Below, one piece after another: positions 16,132 through 24,684 of a stretch of 64,000 bases of DNA; the stretch's first letter is position 1, and the number at the start of each line of letters is the position of its first letter. Below the pieces are notes generated by a model. It did not search any database and was not told where the DNA came from. It was given only the letters and a program-made list of their open reading frames with translations. The position numbers were made by a program, and so were the translations under genes. This DNA is from Bradyrhizobium tropiciagri. GTDB lineage: Bacteria; Pseudomonadota; Alphaproteobacteria; Rhizobiales; Xanthobacteraceae. The stretch spans positions 310,001-374,000 of the forward strand of contig NZ_JAFCKF010000008.1 of NCBI RefSeq assembly GCF_018130545.1. Reading direction: 5' to 3'.

Positions 16132-17049
16132 ATGTATCTCGTCGTCGAACAACTGCTGAACGGCCTGCAATTCGGCCTGCTGCTGTTCCTGCTGGCAGCC
16201 GGACTGACGCTGGTGTTCGGCATCATGGATTTCGTCAACCTGGCGCACGGCTCGCTCTACATGATGGGCGCCTATTTCGCGGCGACCTTCGTGGCATGGA
16301 CCGGCAGCTTCGTGCTTGGTGCGCTGATGGCGCTGGGCGCCACGCTGCTGCTCGGCATCGCGCTCGAATATGTCGCGCTCAGGCATCTCTATGGCCGCGA
16401 CCATCTCGACCAGGTGCTGGCGACGTTCGGCCTGATCCTGTTCTTCAACGACGCGGTCCGGCTGATCTGGGGCCCGGCCGGTCTCGCGCTGCCGCTGCCG
16501 ACCTGGCTCACCGTGCCGGTGCAAATCATTCCCGGGGTGTACTATCCGGCCTACCGGCTGATGATCATCGTGGTTGCGCTGGCGGTTGCCGCGATGCTCT
16601 ATCTGGTCGTGATGCGCACCCGCGTCGGCATGCTGATCCGCGCCGGTGCCTCCAACCGCGAGATGATCGGGGCGCTCGGCATCAACATCAAGCTGCTGTT
16701 CACGCTGGTGTTCGGCCTTGGCGCGGCGCTCGCCGGCCTCGCCGGGCTGATGCAGGCGCCGATCCTCACCGTGCAGATCGGCATGGGCGAGAACATCCTG
16801 ATCCTGGCTTTCGTCATCATCGTGATCGGCGGCATCGGATCGATCCGCGGCGCCTTCATGGCCGCGATCTTCGTCGGCATCATCGACACGATGGGCCGCG
16901 CATTCCTGCCCGACCTCCTGCGCAAGGTGCTGAGCGGGGCTGCCGCCTCGACCGCGGCGCCGGCGCTGTCCTCGATGCTGATCTATCTCCTGATGGCGAT
17001 CATCCTTGTATTGCGGCCCGAGGGGCTGTTCCCGGCGGCCAAACGATGA
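16132..17049 (+). CDS. livH: Branched-chain-type ABC transporter permease, LivH family
   Basis: 305 residues with about eight membrane helices. It starts VEQLLNGLQFGLLLFLLAAGLTLVFGIMDFVNLAHGSLYMMGAY, diagnostic for LivH, and has the cytoplasmic coupling loop around NREMIGALGINIKLLFTLVFGLGAALAGLAG. It forms the membrane channel with LivM. It overlaps livM by four bases (ATGA), indicating translational coupling. The gene is full length. Confidence 0.92.
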   Translation: MYLVVEQLLNGLQFGLLLFLLAAGLTLVFGIMDFVNLAHGSLYMMGAYFAATFVAWTGSFVLGALMALGATLLLGIALEYVALRHLYGRDHLDQVLATFGLILFFNDAVRLIWGPAGLALPLPTWLTVPVQIIPGVYYPAYRLMIIVVALAVAAMLYLVVMRTRVGMLIRAGASNREMIGALGINIKLLFTLVFGLGAALAGLAGLMQAPILTVQIGMGENILILAFVIIVIGGIGSIRGAFMAAIFVGIIDTMGRAFLPDLLRKVLSGAAASTAAPALSSMLIYLLMAIILVLRPEGLFPAAKR

Positions 17050-17993
17050 TGCCTAAGCTCAACGTCTCCAATGCGGTCGCGGCGCTGATCTGCGCCGCGC
17101 TCATTCTGCTGCCGGTCTATTCGGCGGCTACGGGCAACATCTTCATCCTCACGCTGTTCACCCGCATCACGATCTATGCGCTCGCCGCCGCGAGCCTCAA
17201 TCTGATCATGGGCTATGGGGGCATGATGAGCTTCGGCCATGCCGCCTATCTCGGCATCGGTGGTTATGCCGTCGGCATCCTCGCCGCCGAGGGCATCGGC
17301 TCCGGCTTCATCCAGTGGCCGGTGGCGCTCGCGGTCTCCGCGCTGTTTGCGCTGTTGATCGGCTCGCTCAGCCTGCGCACCCGCGGCGTCTATTTCATCA
17401 TGATCACGCTGGCCTTTGCGCAGATGGCCTACTACGTCGCGTCCGCGCTGTCGCGCTACGGCGGCGACGACGGGCTCACCGTCTACAAGCGCAGCGATTT
17501 CGCCGGCCTGATCAACCTGTCGGACCGCAACCAGTTCTATTATCTCTGCCTCGCCTGCCTGTTCGGCGGCCTCTATCTGATCTGGCGCATCGTCAATTCG
17601 CGCTTCGGGTTGGTGGTGCAGGGCGTCCGCTCCAACGAGCAGCGCATGCAGGCGATTGGCTTCCACGCCAACCGCTATCGCCTGGTGTGCTTCGTGATAT
17701 CAGGCACGATCTGCGGCCTCGCCGGCGCACTGCTGGCCAACAACACCGATTTCGTCAGCCCCGCGGTGATGTACTGGACCCGCTCCGGTGACCTGATGGT
17801 GATGGTGATCCTCGGCGGCATGGGTTCGTTGTTCGGCCCCGTTATCGGCGCGATCGTCTATCTCTTGCTCGAGGAGCTGCTGTCGCAGTTCACCGAGTTC
17901 TCGGGACTGATCCTCGGCCCGGTGCTGCTGCTGATCGTGCTGTTCGCGCGTGGTGGCATCATGGGCCTGCTCGGGAGGATGCGCCGTGTCTGA
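17046..17993 (+). CDS. livM: Branched-chain-type ABC transporter permease, LivM family
   Basis: 315 residues, about eight to nine membrane helices. LivM hallmarks: AAASLNLIMGYGGMMSFGHAAYLGIGGYAVGIL in the first third and NEQRMQAIGFHANRYRLVCFVISGTICGLAGALLANN as the coupling region. It pairs with LivH. ATG at 17046 overlaps the livH stop, with a second in-frame ATG directly after it; livG begins inside its last codons. The tight overlaps mark one operon. Confidence 0.92.
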   Translation: MMPKLNVSNAVAALICAALILLPVYSAATGNIFILTLFTRITIYALAAASLNLIMGYGGMMSFGHAAYLGIGGYAVGILAAEGIGSGFIQWPVALAVSALFALLIGSLSLRTRGVYFIMITLAFAQMAYYVASALSRYGGDDGLTVYKRSDFAGLINLSDRNQFYYLCLACLFGGLYLIWRIVNSRFGLVVQGVRSNEQRMQAIGFHANRYRLVCFVISGTICGLAGALLANNTDFVSPAVMYWTRSGDLMVMVILGGMGSLFGPVIGAIVYLLLEELLSQFTEFSGLILGPVLLLIVLFARGGIMGLLGRMRRV

Positions 17994-18753
17994 GCCGTTG
18001 CTGCGCGTCGACAATCTGGTCCGCCGCTATGGCGGCATCACCGCGACCGACAACCTCTCGATGGAAGTGATCCCGGGCGAGCTGCACGCCATCATCGGCC
18101 CCAACGGCGCCGGCAAGACGACGCTGATCAGTCAGCTCACCGGGCAGGTGATGCCGAATTCCGGCACCATCCGCTTCGCCGGCCGCGACGTCACGGGCTT
18201 GCCATCCTACAAGCGCTCCAGGCTCGGGCTGGCGCGTTCGTTCCAGATCACCTCGCTGCTCAAGGATTTCTCCGCGATCGACAATGTCGCGCTGGCGGCG
18301 CAGGCGCATGACGGCCACTCCTTCCGGTTCTGGGGCAATGCGCGCAAGGAACGGCATCTGCGCGACACCGCGTGTGCGGCGCTGGAGCGCGTCGGCCTCG
18401 GCAAGCGCGCCGATATCGTGGTGTCGCAATTGAGCCATGGCGAGCAGCGCGAGCTCGAGCTCGCGGTCGCGCTCGCCACCAAGCCGCAGCTTCTGCTGCT
18501 CGACGAGCCGATGGCCGGGCTCGGCGTCACCGAGTCGGCGCGGATGGTCGCGCTGCTGAAGGAGCTGCGCAAGGAAGTCACCATCGTGCTGGTCGAGCAC
18601 GACATGGAAGCGGTGTTCGCGCTGGCCGACCGCATCACAGTGCTGGTCTATGGCCGGGTCATCGCCTGCGACGTACCGGACGCGATCCGCAGGGATGAAG
18701 AGGTCAAGCGCGCCTATCTCGGCGAGCAGCATGCGGTGACGCGCCATGGCTGA
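17986..18753 (+). CDS. livG: ABC transporter ATP-binding protein, LivG family
   Basis: 255 residues from a GTG start at 17986, chosen because GGGAGGA precedes it and the product starts VSEPLLRVDNLVRRYGG. Walker A is GPNGAGKT, the signature is the degenerate LSHGEQRELELAVAL, Walker B LLLLDEPMAGL and the switch histidine lies in VLVEHDME. LSHGE is normal for LivG. It powers import with LivF. The gene overlaps livM by eight bases and livF by eight. Confidence 0.92.
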   Translation: MSEPLLRVDNLVRRYGGITATDNLSMEVIPGELHAIIGPNGAGKTTLISQLTGQVMPNSGTIRFAGRDVTGLPSYKRSRLGLARSFQITSLLKDFSAIDNVALAAQAHDGHSFRFWGNARKERHLRDTACAALERVGLGKRADIVVSQLSHGEQRELELAVALATKPQLLLLDEPMAGLGVTESARMVALLKELRKEVTIVLVEHDMEAVFALADRITVLVYGRVIACDVPDAIRRDEEVKRAYLGEQHAVTRHG

Positions 18754-19489
18754 AGTAAAATCGGCTGAATCGAAGAGTGCTGAAACATTGCTCGAAGTCG
18801 ACGGCATCGAGACCTGCTACGGGTTGAGCCAGGTGCTGTTCGGCCTGTCATTGCAGATCAAGTCGGGCGAGATGGTCGCGCTGATGGGCCGCAACGGCAT
18901 GGGCAAGACCACGACCATCCGTTCGATCATGGGTCTGACGCCGGCGCGATCAGGTGCGATCCGTTTTGCCGGCGAGGCGGTGCGCGGCCTGCCGTCGTAC
19001 CGAATCGCAAAACTCGGCATCGGCCTGGTGCCGGAGGGCCGCCAGATTTTTCCGAACCTCACGGTGCGCGAAAACCTCGTCGCCGCCTCTGGCAATCGGC
19101 TCGGCGCTTCCGATCCCTGGACGATCGACAAGATCCACGCACTGTTCCCGCGGCTCGCCGAACGCACCAGCAATATGGGCGTCACGCTGTCCGGCGGCGA
19201 GCAGCAGATGCTGGCGATCGGCCGCGCGCTGATGACCAACCCGAAGCTCCTGATCCTCGACGAGGCCACTGAAGGCCTCGCGCCTCTGATCCGCGACGAG
19301 ATCTGGAGTTGCCTGTCGATGCTGAAGGGCCGCGGGCAATCGGTGCTCGTGATCGACAAGAACGTCGGCAACCTCGCCCGCATCGCCGACCGCCACTACA
19401 TCATCGAGCGCGGCAAGACGGTGTGGAGCGGGACCAGCGAGCAGCTGATCGCCGAGCCGGATTTGCAGCACAAGTATCTGGGGATTTGA
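18746..19489 (+). CDS. livF: ABC transporter ATP-binding protein, LivF family
   Basis: 247 residues. Walker A is GRNGMGKT, signature LSGGEQQML, Walker B LLILDEATEGLAP. The LivF-specific GLVPEGRQIFPNLTVREN region is present. In place of the usual switch histidine the sequence reads VLVIDKNVGNLARIADRH, the LivF form with K-N. It is the last gene of the importer operon, followed by a palindromic repeat. Confidence 0.92.
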   Translation: MAEVKSAESKSAETLLEVDGIETCYGLSQVLFGLSLQIKSGEMVALMGRNGMGKTTTIRSIMGLTPARSGAIRFAGEAVRGLPSYRIAKLGIGLVPEGRQIFPNLTVRENLVAASGNRLGASDPWTIDKIHALFPRLAERTSNMGVTLSGGEQQMLAIGRALMTNPKLLILDEATEGLAPLIRDEIWSCLSMLKGRGQSVLVIDKNVGNLARIADRHYIIERGKTVWSGTSEQLIAEPDLQHKYLGI

Positions 19490-19520
19490 GGCAGGGCGCC
19501 GTGTGCGCACCATATCCAAC

Positions 19521-19642
19521 GTCGTCCCGGCGAAGGCCGCGACCCATTACCACCGAGTCCGGTTGTTAAGGCCGGCTGTGGCCCCAGACGTAGTCAACAA
19601 TCAATATTCGGGGTAATCGGTCCCGGCCTTCGCCGGGACGAC
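19521..19642. repeat. Palindromic repeat, GTCGTCCCGG...GGGACGAC type
   Basis: GTCGTCCCGGCGAAGGCCG at the left and CGGCCTTCGCCGGGACGAC at the right, around a diverged centre. It lies between the convergent livF and glutamine-synthetase-like genes and may terminate both. Confidence 0.8.
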
Positions 19643-19651
19643 AAGGGGCCG

Positions 19652-21088
19652 TCAAAACATCTCGAAATATTCGCGCTGCTCCCAGTCCGACACCTCGGCC
19701 TGGAAACGCTCGATCTCCGCGTTCTTGATGAAGACGTAATAGTCCACGAACTCAGGCCCCATCGCCCCGCGGAAGAAAGGATCGTCGTTGAGCGCGAACA
19801 CCGCTTCGCGCAGCGATTTCGGCAGCAGCGCAGCCTTGGTCTCGTAGGGCGTGTCGGCGGACGGGCCGGGATCGAGCTTGCGGTCGACGCCGTCGAGGCC
19901 GGAGAGGATTTGCGAAGCCATGTAGAGATAGGGATTGGCGGCCGGCTCGCCGATCCGGTTCTCCAGCCGCGTCGCCGGATCATTCGTGCCGCCGAGCACG
20001 CGGATCATCACGCCGCGGTTGTCGCGGCCCCAGATCGCGCGATCCGGCGCCAGCGAATAGGAGCGGTAGCGCTTGTAGCCGTTGATGGTCGGCGTCGTAA
20101 ACACGGTCGACGCCCGCGCATGCTCAATCAGGCCCGCCAGCCAGGCGCGGCCGAGCGGGCTGAGCGGCTCGCCGCTCTCCTTGGCCGTGAAGACGTTCTC
20201 ACCACTCGCGCGCGACACCAGAGACTGATGCAAATGCCAGCCGCTCGCGAACACGTTCGGCAGCTTCGGCCGGCACATGAAGGTGGCGTGATAGCCATGG
20301 CGGCGCGCGATCTGCTTCACTGCCGAGCGAAACAGCACCATGGTGTCGGCGGGCGCAAGCCCCACGGTCGGCGCGAAGGTGAATTCGCACTGGCTCGGAC
20401 CGAACTCGACCTCGACCGAGCGCAGCGGCAAATCGAGCGCGATGATGTCGCGGCGGATGATCTCGAGCGCCGGCTCCATCAGGTCGTAGCGCTGCTCGGT
20501 GAGGTACTGATAGCCATGCGACAGCAGGCTGACCGACGGCGGCCGCCCGGGTTGGCCGGCATCCTCCGGCGCCATATGCGCGTCATCGAGCTTGAACAGA
20601 TGGAATTCGACCTCGAGGCCCGCGACGAAATCGTAGCCGCGGCCAGCGAGCTGATCGAGCACCTTGCGATAGAGGTTGCGGGTCGCGAACGGCACCGGCC
20701 GGCCGTCGCTGAAATAGAGATCGCACAGCAGCCAGCCGGTATTCTCGGCCCAGGGCAGCACCCGGAATGTGGTGGGGTCGGCGACCATCAGCACGTCGGC
20801 CGCGCCCTCCATCTCCTTCATGCCGAAGCCGCCGCCTGACGTGAACACCGGAAACACCGTCTTGTGCGAGGTATCCTTGGCGAGCATCGTCGTGGTGATC
20901 GAGCAGCCGCCTTCGAGCGAGCGCACCGCTTCGCTCGCGATCAGGGTCTTGCCGCGCAGGATGCCGTGCTGGTCGGGAAACGACAGGCGGATGACTTCGA
21001 GGTTCTTCTCCTCGACGATGCGGCGGAGGCGGTTTGCCGCCTCCTTCTGCTCATCCGACCACAGGCCATGACGCTCGACAAAGCTCAC
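19652..21088 (-). CDS. Glutamine synthetase-like ligase, possible gamma-glutamylation enzyme
   Basis: 478 residues. The GS fold is complete: beta-grasp (RLSFPDQHGILRGKTLIA), metal-site motif GLEVEFHLFK, the ATP/metal motif ASGWHLHQSL, NGYKRYRSYSLAP, the nucleotide region WGRDNRGVMIRVL and RLENRIGEPAANPYLYMASQILSGLDG. Extended N-terminus and divergent sequence place it with GS-like ligases (polyamine, ethanolamine or anilide gamma-glutamylation) rather than nitrogen-assimilation GlnA. It lies 42 bases after a Rieske oxygenase on the same strand, recalling the GS-like partner of aniline dioxygenases, which makes gamma-glutamylanilide. Substrate unknown. Confidence 0.8.
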   Translation of the reverse strand: MSFVERHGLWSDEQKEAANRLRRIVEEKNLEVIRLSFPDQHGILRGKTLIASEAVRSLEGGCSITTTMLAKDTSHKTVFPVFTSGGGFGMKEMEGAADVLMVADPTTFRVLPWAENTGWLLCDLYFSDGRPVPFATRNLYRKVLDQLAGRGYDFVAGLEVEFHLFKLDDAHMAPEDAGQPGRPPSVSLLSHGYQYLTEQRYDLMEPALEIIRRDIIALDLPLRSVEVEFGPSQCEFTFAPTVGLAPADTMVLFRSAVKQIARRHGYHATFMCRPKLPNVFASGWHLHQSLVSRASGENVFTAKESGEPLSPLGRAWLAGLIEHARASTVFTTPTINGYKRYRSYSLAPDRAIWGRDNRGVMIRVLGGTNDPATRLENRIGEPAANPYLYMASQILSGLDGVDRKLDPGPSADTPYETKAALLPKSLREAVFALNDDPFFRGAMGPEFVDYYVFIKNAEIERFQAEVSDWEQREYFEMF

Positions 21089-21130
21089 CGCGTCACTCCT
21101 TGTTTGAACGCTGCGCGACCGAAGCCATCA

Positions 21131-22489
21131 TCACTCGGCCGCCGTCAGATGATGCACCTTGCCGGCGATCTCGTGCGGCACGGGAGCCGCCCACGGCGCG
21201 CCGCGGCGGCGCTTGACGTCGACTTCCATCCAGTAGAGCTCCCAGCCCAGCGTTGGCCCGATGCCGTCCATCGTCGCCGGGCCCTGAATGCTGCGCGCGG
21301 AGGCCTCGTCGAGGAACAGCATCGGCTTCTCGCCGCCGCCGACCTTCTCGATCTCCTGCCGCAGCAGGCGGCGATACTGCACGATCGCCTTGTCGCTCTG
21401 GCCGAGATGCTCGTTGGTGCGGTCCTGGATCGCACCCATCGATTCCACCGCCCACTGGTCGTGGACGTTGATGTCGGTGCCCATGCCGGTATAGGTCTCG
21501 GTCGCCTGCTCGTGCGGATCGAAGCCGTAATCGTTGCTCCTGTTCTTGCGCGACTTGTAGTCGGGCAGGGTGTAGAGCTCGAGCCGCTGGTCGCGCATCT
21601 TTTGCTTGTCGACCGGCGCCGCGTAGCTGGTGAAGATCGCGTACCAGTAGCAATTCTCGTCATCGACCGGCACGTGCCACTGCGTGATGGTCATCTCGGT
21701 CGACATCGGAATCACGAAGCCGTGCGGAAACAGCTGGTTGGTGACGCGCACATGGGTGCGCTCCTCGTCGAGCTGGCGCAGCGCGATCAGCCGCAGGCCG
21801 TATTCGGTGTGCTCGACGTTGATGATCGGGCGATCATATTCACGCAGGATCTTGGTCATCGGCATGTCGCTGCCGGCCGAGGCGCCGCGGAATTGCTTGC
21901 CGTAAGCGGCCGAAGTGTCCTCGTCCTCGAAGAAGCGATGCAGGAAGGAGGCGTGCGCCGGATCGATGCCGACCTCGAGCGCCTGCAGCCAGTTGCAGTT
22001 CATATGGCCCTTGAACGCAAACGTATGCGTACCGGGCGCGACGAAGCAGTCGAGCTCCGGAAAGGCGGGTGGGGCGCCTTCGCCGAGATAGGCCCACAGG
22101 ATGCCGCTCTTCTCCACCACCGGATAGGAGCGCTGCTTGATGCCCTTGCAGAGCTGCGAGCCGGCCGGCTCCGCCGGCGTCTCGATGCACTGACCTGATG
22201 TGTCGAACAGCCAGCCATGGAAGGCACAGCGCAAGCCGCCATTCTCGAGCCGGCCGAAGGCGAGGTCGGCGCCGCGATGCGCGCAGTGGCGATCGATCAG
22301 CCCGTAGCTGCCGTCCTCGCCGCGGAACAGCACCAGGTTCTCGCCGAGCAGGCGCACGGGTCGAACCGGGCGCGGTCCTTCGAGCTCGTCGACCAGCGCA
22401 GCCGGCTGCCAGTACATCCGCATCAGCTTCCCGCAGGGGTCCTTGCGGTTGGTGCGGGTGATCAGATCGTTCGCTTCCTGGCTCATCAT
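21131..22489 (-). CDS. Rieske aromatic ring-hydroxylating oxygenase, phthalate-4,5-dioxygenase-like alpha subunit
   Basis: 452 residues. The N-terminal Rieske domain binds 2Fe-2S through CAHRGAD and CAFHGWLFD. The catalytic mononuclear iron motif is NWLQALEVGIDPAHASFLHRF (D and two H, with the bridging E). Length and the MYWQPAAL start resemble single-subunit phthalate/phenoxybenzoate-type oxygenases. No beta subunit, ferredoxin or reductase gene is adjacent, so electron donors must be encoded elsewhere. It is the first gene of a two-gene operon with a GS-like ligase and divergent from an IclR regulator. Likely substrate: an aromatic acid or a glutamylated aromatic amine, inferred. Confidence 0.85.
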   Translation of the reverse strand: MMSQEANDLITRTNRKDPCGKLMRMYWQPAALVDELEGPRPVRPVRLLGENLVLFRGEDGSYGLIDRHCAHRGADLAFGRLENGGLRCAFHGWLFDTSGQCIETPAEPAGSQLCKGIKQRSYPVVEKSGILWAYLGEGAPPAFPELDCFVAPGTHTFAFKGHMNCNWLQALEVGIDPAHASFLHRFFEDEDTSAAYGKQFRGASAGSDMPMTKILREYDRPIINVEHTEYGLRLIALRQLDEERTHVRVTNQLFPHGFVIPMSTEMTITQWHVPVDDENCYWYAIFTSYAAPVDKQKMRDQRLELYTLPDYKSRKNRSNDYGFDPHEQATETYTGMGTDINVHDQWAVESMGAIQDRTNEHLGQSDKAIVQYRRLLRQEIEKVGGGEKPMLFLDEASARSIQGPATMDGIGPTLGWELYWMEVDVKRRRGAPWAAPVPHEIAGKVHHLTAAE

Positions 22490-22515
22490 GGCGGCGTCTC
22501 CCGGATTTGGATTTG

Positions 22516-22590
22516 TTCGCCTATTGAACGAATGTGCGAATTATGCCATGTCTGGTCAGGACAGCAAGCGCAATTTTTGAACCGTTCAAA
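22516..22590. promoter_or_regulatory. Operator candidates in the Rieske-IclR divergent region
   Basis: TTTGAACCGTTCAAA (22576-22590) has exact arms around one central base and ends 11 bases before the IclR start codon. A second symmetric site, TTCG-N9-CGAA (22516-22532), overlaps TTGAAC and lies near the Rieske start. IclR proteins often bind such half sites on divergent promoters; binding here is inferred. Confidence 0.5.
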
Positions 22591-22601
22591 GCCGAACCCA
22601 T

Positions 22602-23387
22602 ATGCCCAAGCTCAAGCGGACCGATCAGGACGAACGCGCCACCGACTTCGTCGAGGCGCTCGATCGCGGCCTGCGCCTGTTGCAGGTGTTCGGCACCGTG
22701 ACGGGTCCCGCGACGCTGAGCGACCTCGCGCGCGCCGCCGACCTGCCGCGCGCCACCGCGCGCCGCATCCTGTTCACGCTGGCGCATGGCGGTTTTGTCG
22801 CGACCGACGGCAAGCTGTTTACGCTGACGCCGCATGTGTTGACGCTGGCCGGCTCGTTCCTGCAATCGAACCAGGTGGTGACCGTGCTGCAGCCGGTGCT
22901 CGATCGCATCGCGACCGCGGCACAGGAGATCGCCTCGCTCGCGCTGCTCGACGGCGACGACGTCGTGTTCGTCGCGCGTTCGAGCCCGACGCGGGTGTTC
23001 TCCGCCGGTCTCGACATCGGCTACCGGCTGCCGGCGTTCTGCACCTCGGTCGGTCGCGCGATGCTCGGCCGGCTCGATGATGCCGAGCTCGCGGCGCGGC
23101 TCAAGGCGATGCGTCGCGAAGCCGTGACGCCGCAGACCATCACCGATCCGAAGAAGCTGCTCGCTACCATCATCGCCGATCGCGCGCAGGGCTATTCACT
23201 GGTCGATCGCGAGGCCGAGCCGCATTTCCGCTCGATCTCGGTGCCGGTGCGCCGCTACGACGGCACCATCGTCGCCGCCATCAACATGGGCGCGCATGTC
23301 GATCGCGTGCCGGTCACGGAATTGATCGGCCGCTTCCTGCCGTTGCTGCGGGAAGGGGCTGATGATGTAAAGAGCCGGTTGCTGTAG
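22602..23387 (+). CDS. IclR family transcriptional regulator
   Basis: 261 residues. N-terminal winged helix (VEALDRGLRLLQVFGTVTGPATLSDLARAADLPRATARRILFTLAHGGFV) and C-terminal effector domain (LALLDGDDVVFVARSSP, LDIGYRLPAFCTSVGRAMLGRLDD, YSLVDREAEPHFRSISVPVRRYDGTIVAAINMG). The last part resembles PcaR/PobR/CatR-like regulators of aromatic pathways. It is divergent from the Rieske-GS operon and most likely controls it and itself. Confidence 0.9.
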   Translation: MPKLKRTDQDERATDFVEALDRGLRLLQVFGTVTGPATLSDLARAADLPRATARRILFTLAHGGFVATDGKLFTLTPHVLTLAGSFLQSNQVVTVLQPVLDRIATAAQEIASLALLDGDDVVFVARSSPTRVFSAGLDIGYRLPAFCTSVGRAMLGRLDDAELAARLKAMRREAVTPQTITDPKKLLATIIADRAQGYSLVDREAEPHFRSISVPVRRYDGTIVAAINMGAHVDRVPVTELIGRFLPLLREGADDVKSRLL

Positions 23388-23438
23388 CGTGTCTGCGGCG
23401 TAACGTAGGTCGAGTAGCGGCGGCATCGGAATTGCGGT

Positions 23439-23551
23439 CCCCTCTCCCGCTTGCGGGGGAGGGTTAGGGTGGGGGTTCTCTCCACGAGTCGCTTCGTGGA
23501 GAGAGCCCCCACCCGCCGCGCGCGACGACCACCCCCGCAAGCGGGAGAGGT
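23439..23551. repeat. Inverted repeat, CTCTCCC-type
   Basis: Arms CCCTCTCCCGCTTGCGGGGG and CCCCCGCAAGCGGGAGAGG enclose a second exact hairpin, GTTCTCTCCACGA and its near inverse around 23483-23505. It separates the convergent IclR and boxR genes. Confidence 0.75.
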
Positions 23552-23598
23552 GCCGCGAGACCCGCGGTTGGATCGACTGAACCTGACGTGATCGGTTT

Positions 23599-24507
23599 TT
23601 AAAGCGCCACGCTGCGCAGCCCGAAGCTCCGCGCCTCGTTCTGCAACACCGGCCGCACCGAATCGATCAGCCGTGCCGCGGCGGCATCGACTGAAAGCCC
23701 TGCAGTGTCGACCACCGCGGACGCGCGCGCGTAAAGCGGCTCGCGGCTGACCAGGATGTTGCGCAGTTCGGCCATCGCCGAGCGGTCGTCGGCCATCGGG
23801 CGCAGATCGCCCTGGCGGCGCACGCGGGCCATGTGCTCTTCAGGCTCGGCCTTCAGCCAGATCGTGTAGAACGACGACAGGATCAAATCGAAGGTCAGCG
23901 CCTCGGAGACGATGCCGCCGCCGGTCGCCAACACCATCAATTCCTTGCGCGTGAGCAACTGCGTCAGCGCGGCCTGCTCCATGCGGCGAAAGCCTTCCTG
24001 GCCGTACAGCGCGATGATCTCGGCGACCGAGAGGCCGTTCTGCGCCTCGATCTCCTTGTTGAGCTCGACAAAACTCCAGCCGATCTTCTTCGCCAGCATT
24101 CGCCCGAGCGTGGTCTTGCCGGCGCCGCGCAGGCCGATCAGCGCGATGCCGGAGAACGAGGCGCGGCGTGGCGCCAGCGGGCTGCTGCCGGCGAGCATGT
24201 CCTTGGCCTGCGCGATCTGGCTCGGCGACGCCTTCCGCAGCAGATCTCGGATCACGGGCCAGTCCGGGATGGGCTCGCTCGTGGGGATCAGATCCTCGAG
24301 ATGCGCGCCCATCGCGCCTGCGACACGGCGCAGCAGCACGATCGAGACATTGCCTTTGCCGCTCTCGAGCTGGGCGATGTAGCGTTCGGAAATGCCGGAG
24401 ACCTTGGCGAGCACCTTGCGCGACATGCCGCGCAGCGCGCGCATGGTGCGCACACGCTGGCCGAGCTGTTCGAGGAAGTCGGTTTCCGGATCGTTGGCTG
24501 TGGTCAT
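23599..24507 (-). CDS. boxR: BoxR/BzdR-type regulator: helix-turn-helix fused to shikimate-kinase-like domain
   Basis: 302 residues. The N-terminal XRE-type helix-turn-helix (VRTMRALRGMSRKVLAKVSGISERYIAQLESGKGNVSIVLLRRVAGAMG) is joined to a C-terminal shikimate-kinase-like fold with Walker A GLRGAGKTTLGRMLAKK. This fusion defines BzdR/BoxR, which repress benzoate genes and are released by benzoyl-CoA bound in the kinase-like domain. It is divergent from the benzoate-CoA ligase gene. TGCA repeats upstream of boxC are plausible binding sites. Confidence 0.9.
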   Translation of the reverse strand: MTTANDPETDFLEQLGQRVRTMRALRGMSRKVLAKVSGISERYIAQLESGKGNVSIVLLRRVAGAMGAHLEDLIPTSEPIPDWPVIRDLLRKASPSQIAQAKDMLAGSSPLAPRRASFSGIALIGLRGAGKTTLGRMLAKKIGWSFVELNKEIEAQNGLSVAEIIALYGQEGFRRMEQAALTQLLTRKELMVLATGGGIVSEALTFDLILSSFYTIWLKAEPEEHMARVRRQGDLRPMADDRSAMAELRNILVSREPLYARASAVVDTAGLSVDAAAARLIDSVRPVLQNEARSFGLRSVAL

Positions 24508-24608
24508 GATCCCTGTGCGACGCGCGCGGTCCTGCCTGAATCAGACCGAGGTCTAGGAAACATAGTGCCGATAAGGATTGACAGCAAGCCAATGGAGTGG
24601 CTTTGTAT

Positions 24609-24620
24609 GAATTATAATTC
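24609..24620. promoter_or_regulatory. AT-rich palindrome in boxR-bclA intergenic region
   Basis: GAATTATAATTC is perfectly symmetric and contains TATAAT, a possible -10 box for the benzoate-CoA ligase gene. A TTGACA occurs at about 24577 but the spacing is too long to pair with it. It stands out from the surrounding GC-rich DNA. Confidence 0.35.
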
Positions 24621-24684
24621 TTAAATTCACAGGAGAGGGAAGCGTGGCGCGTCTGGGTCCCAAGGAAGGTCCAAGGAACGGAGC

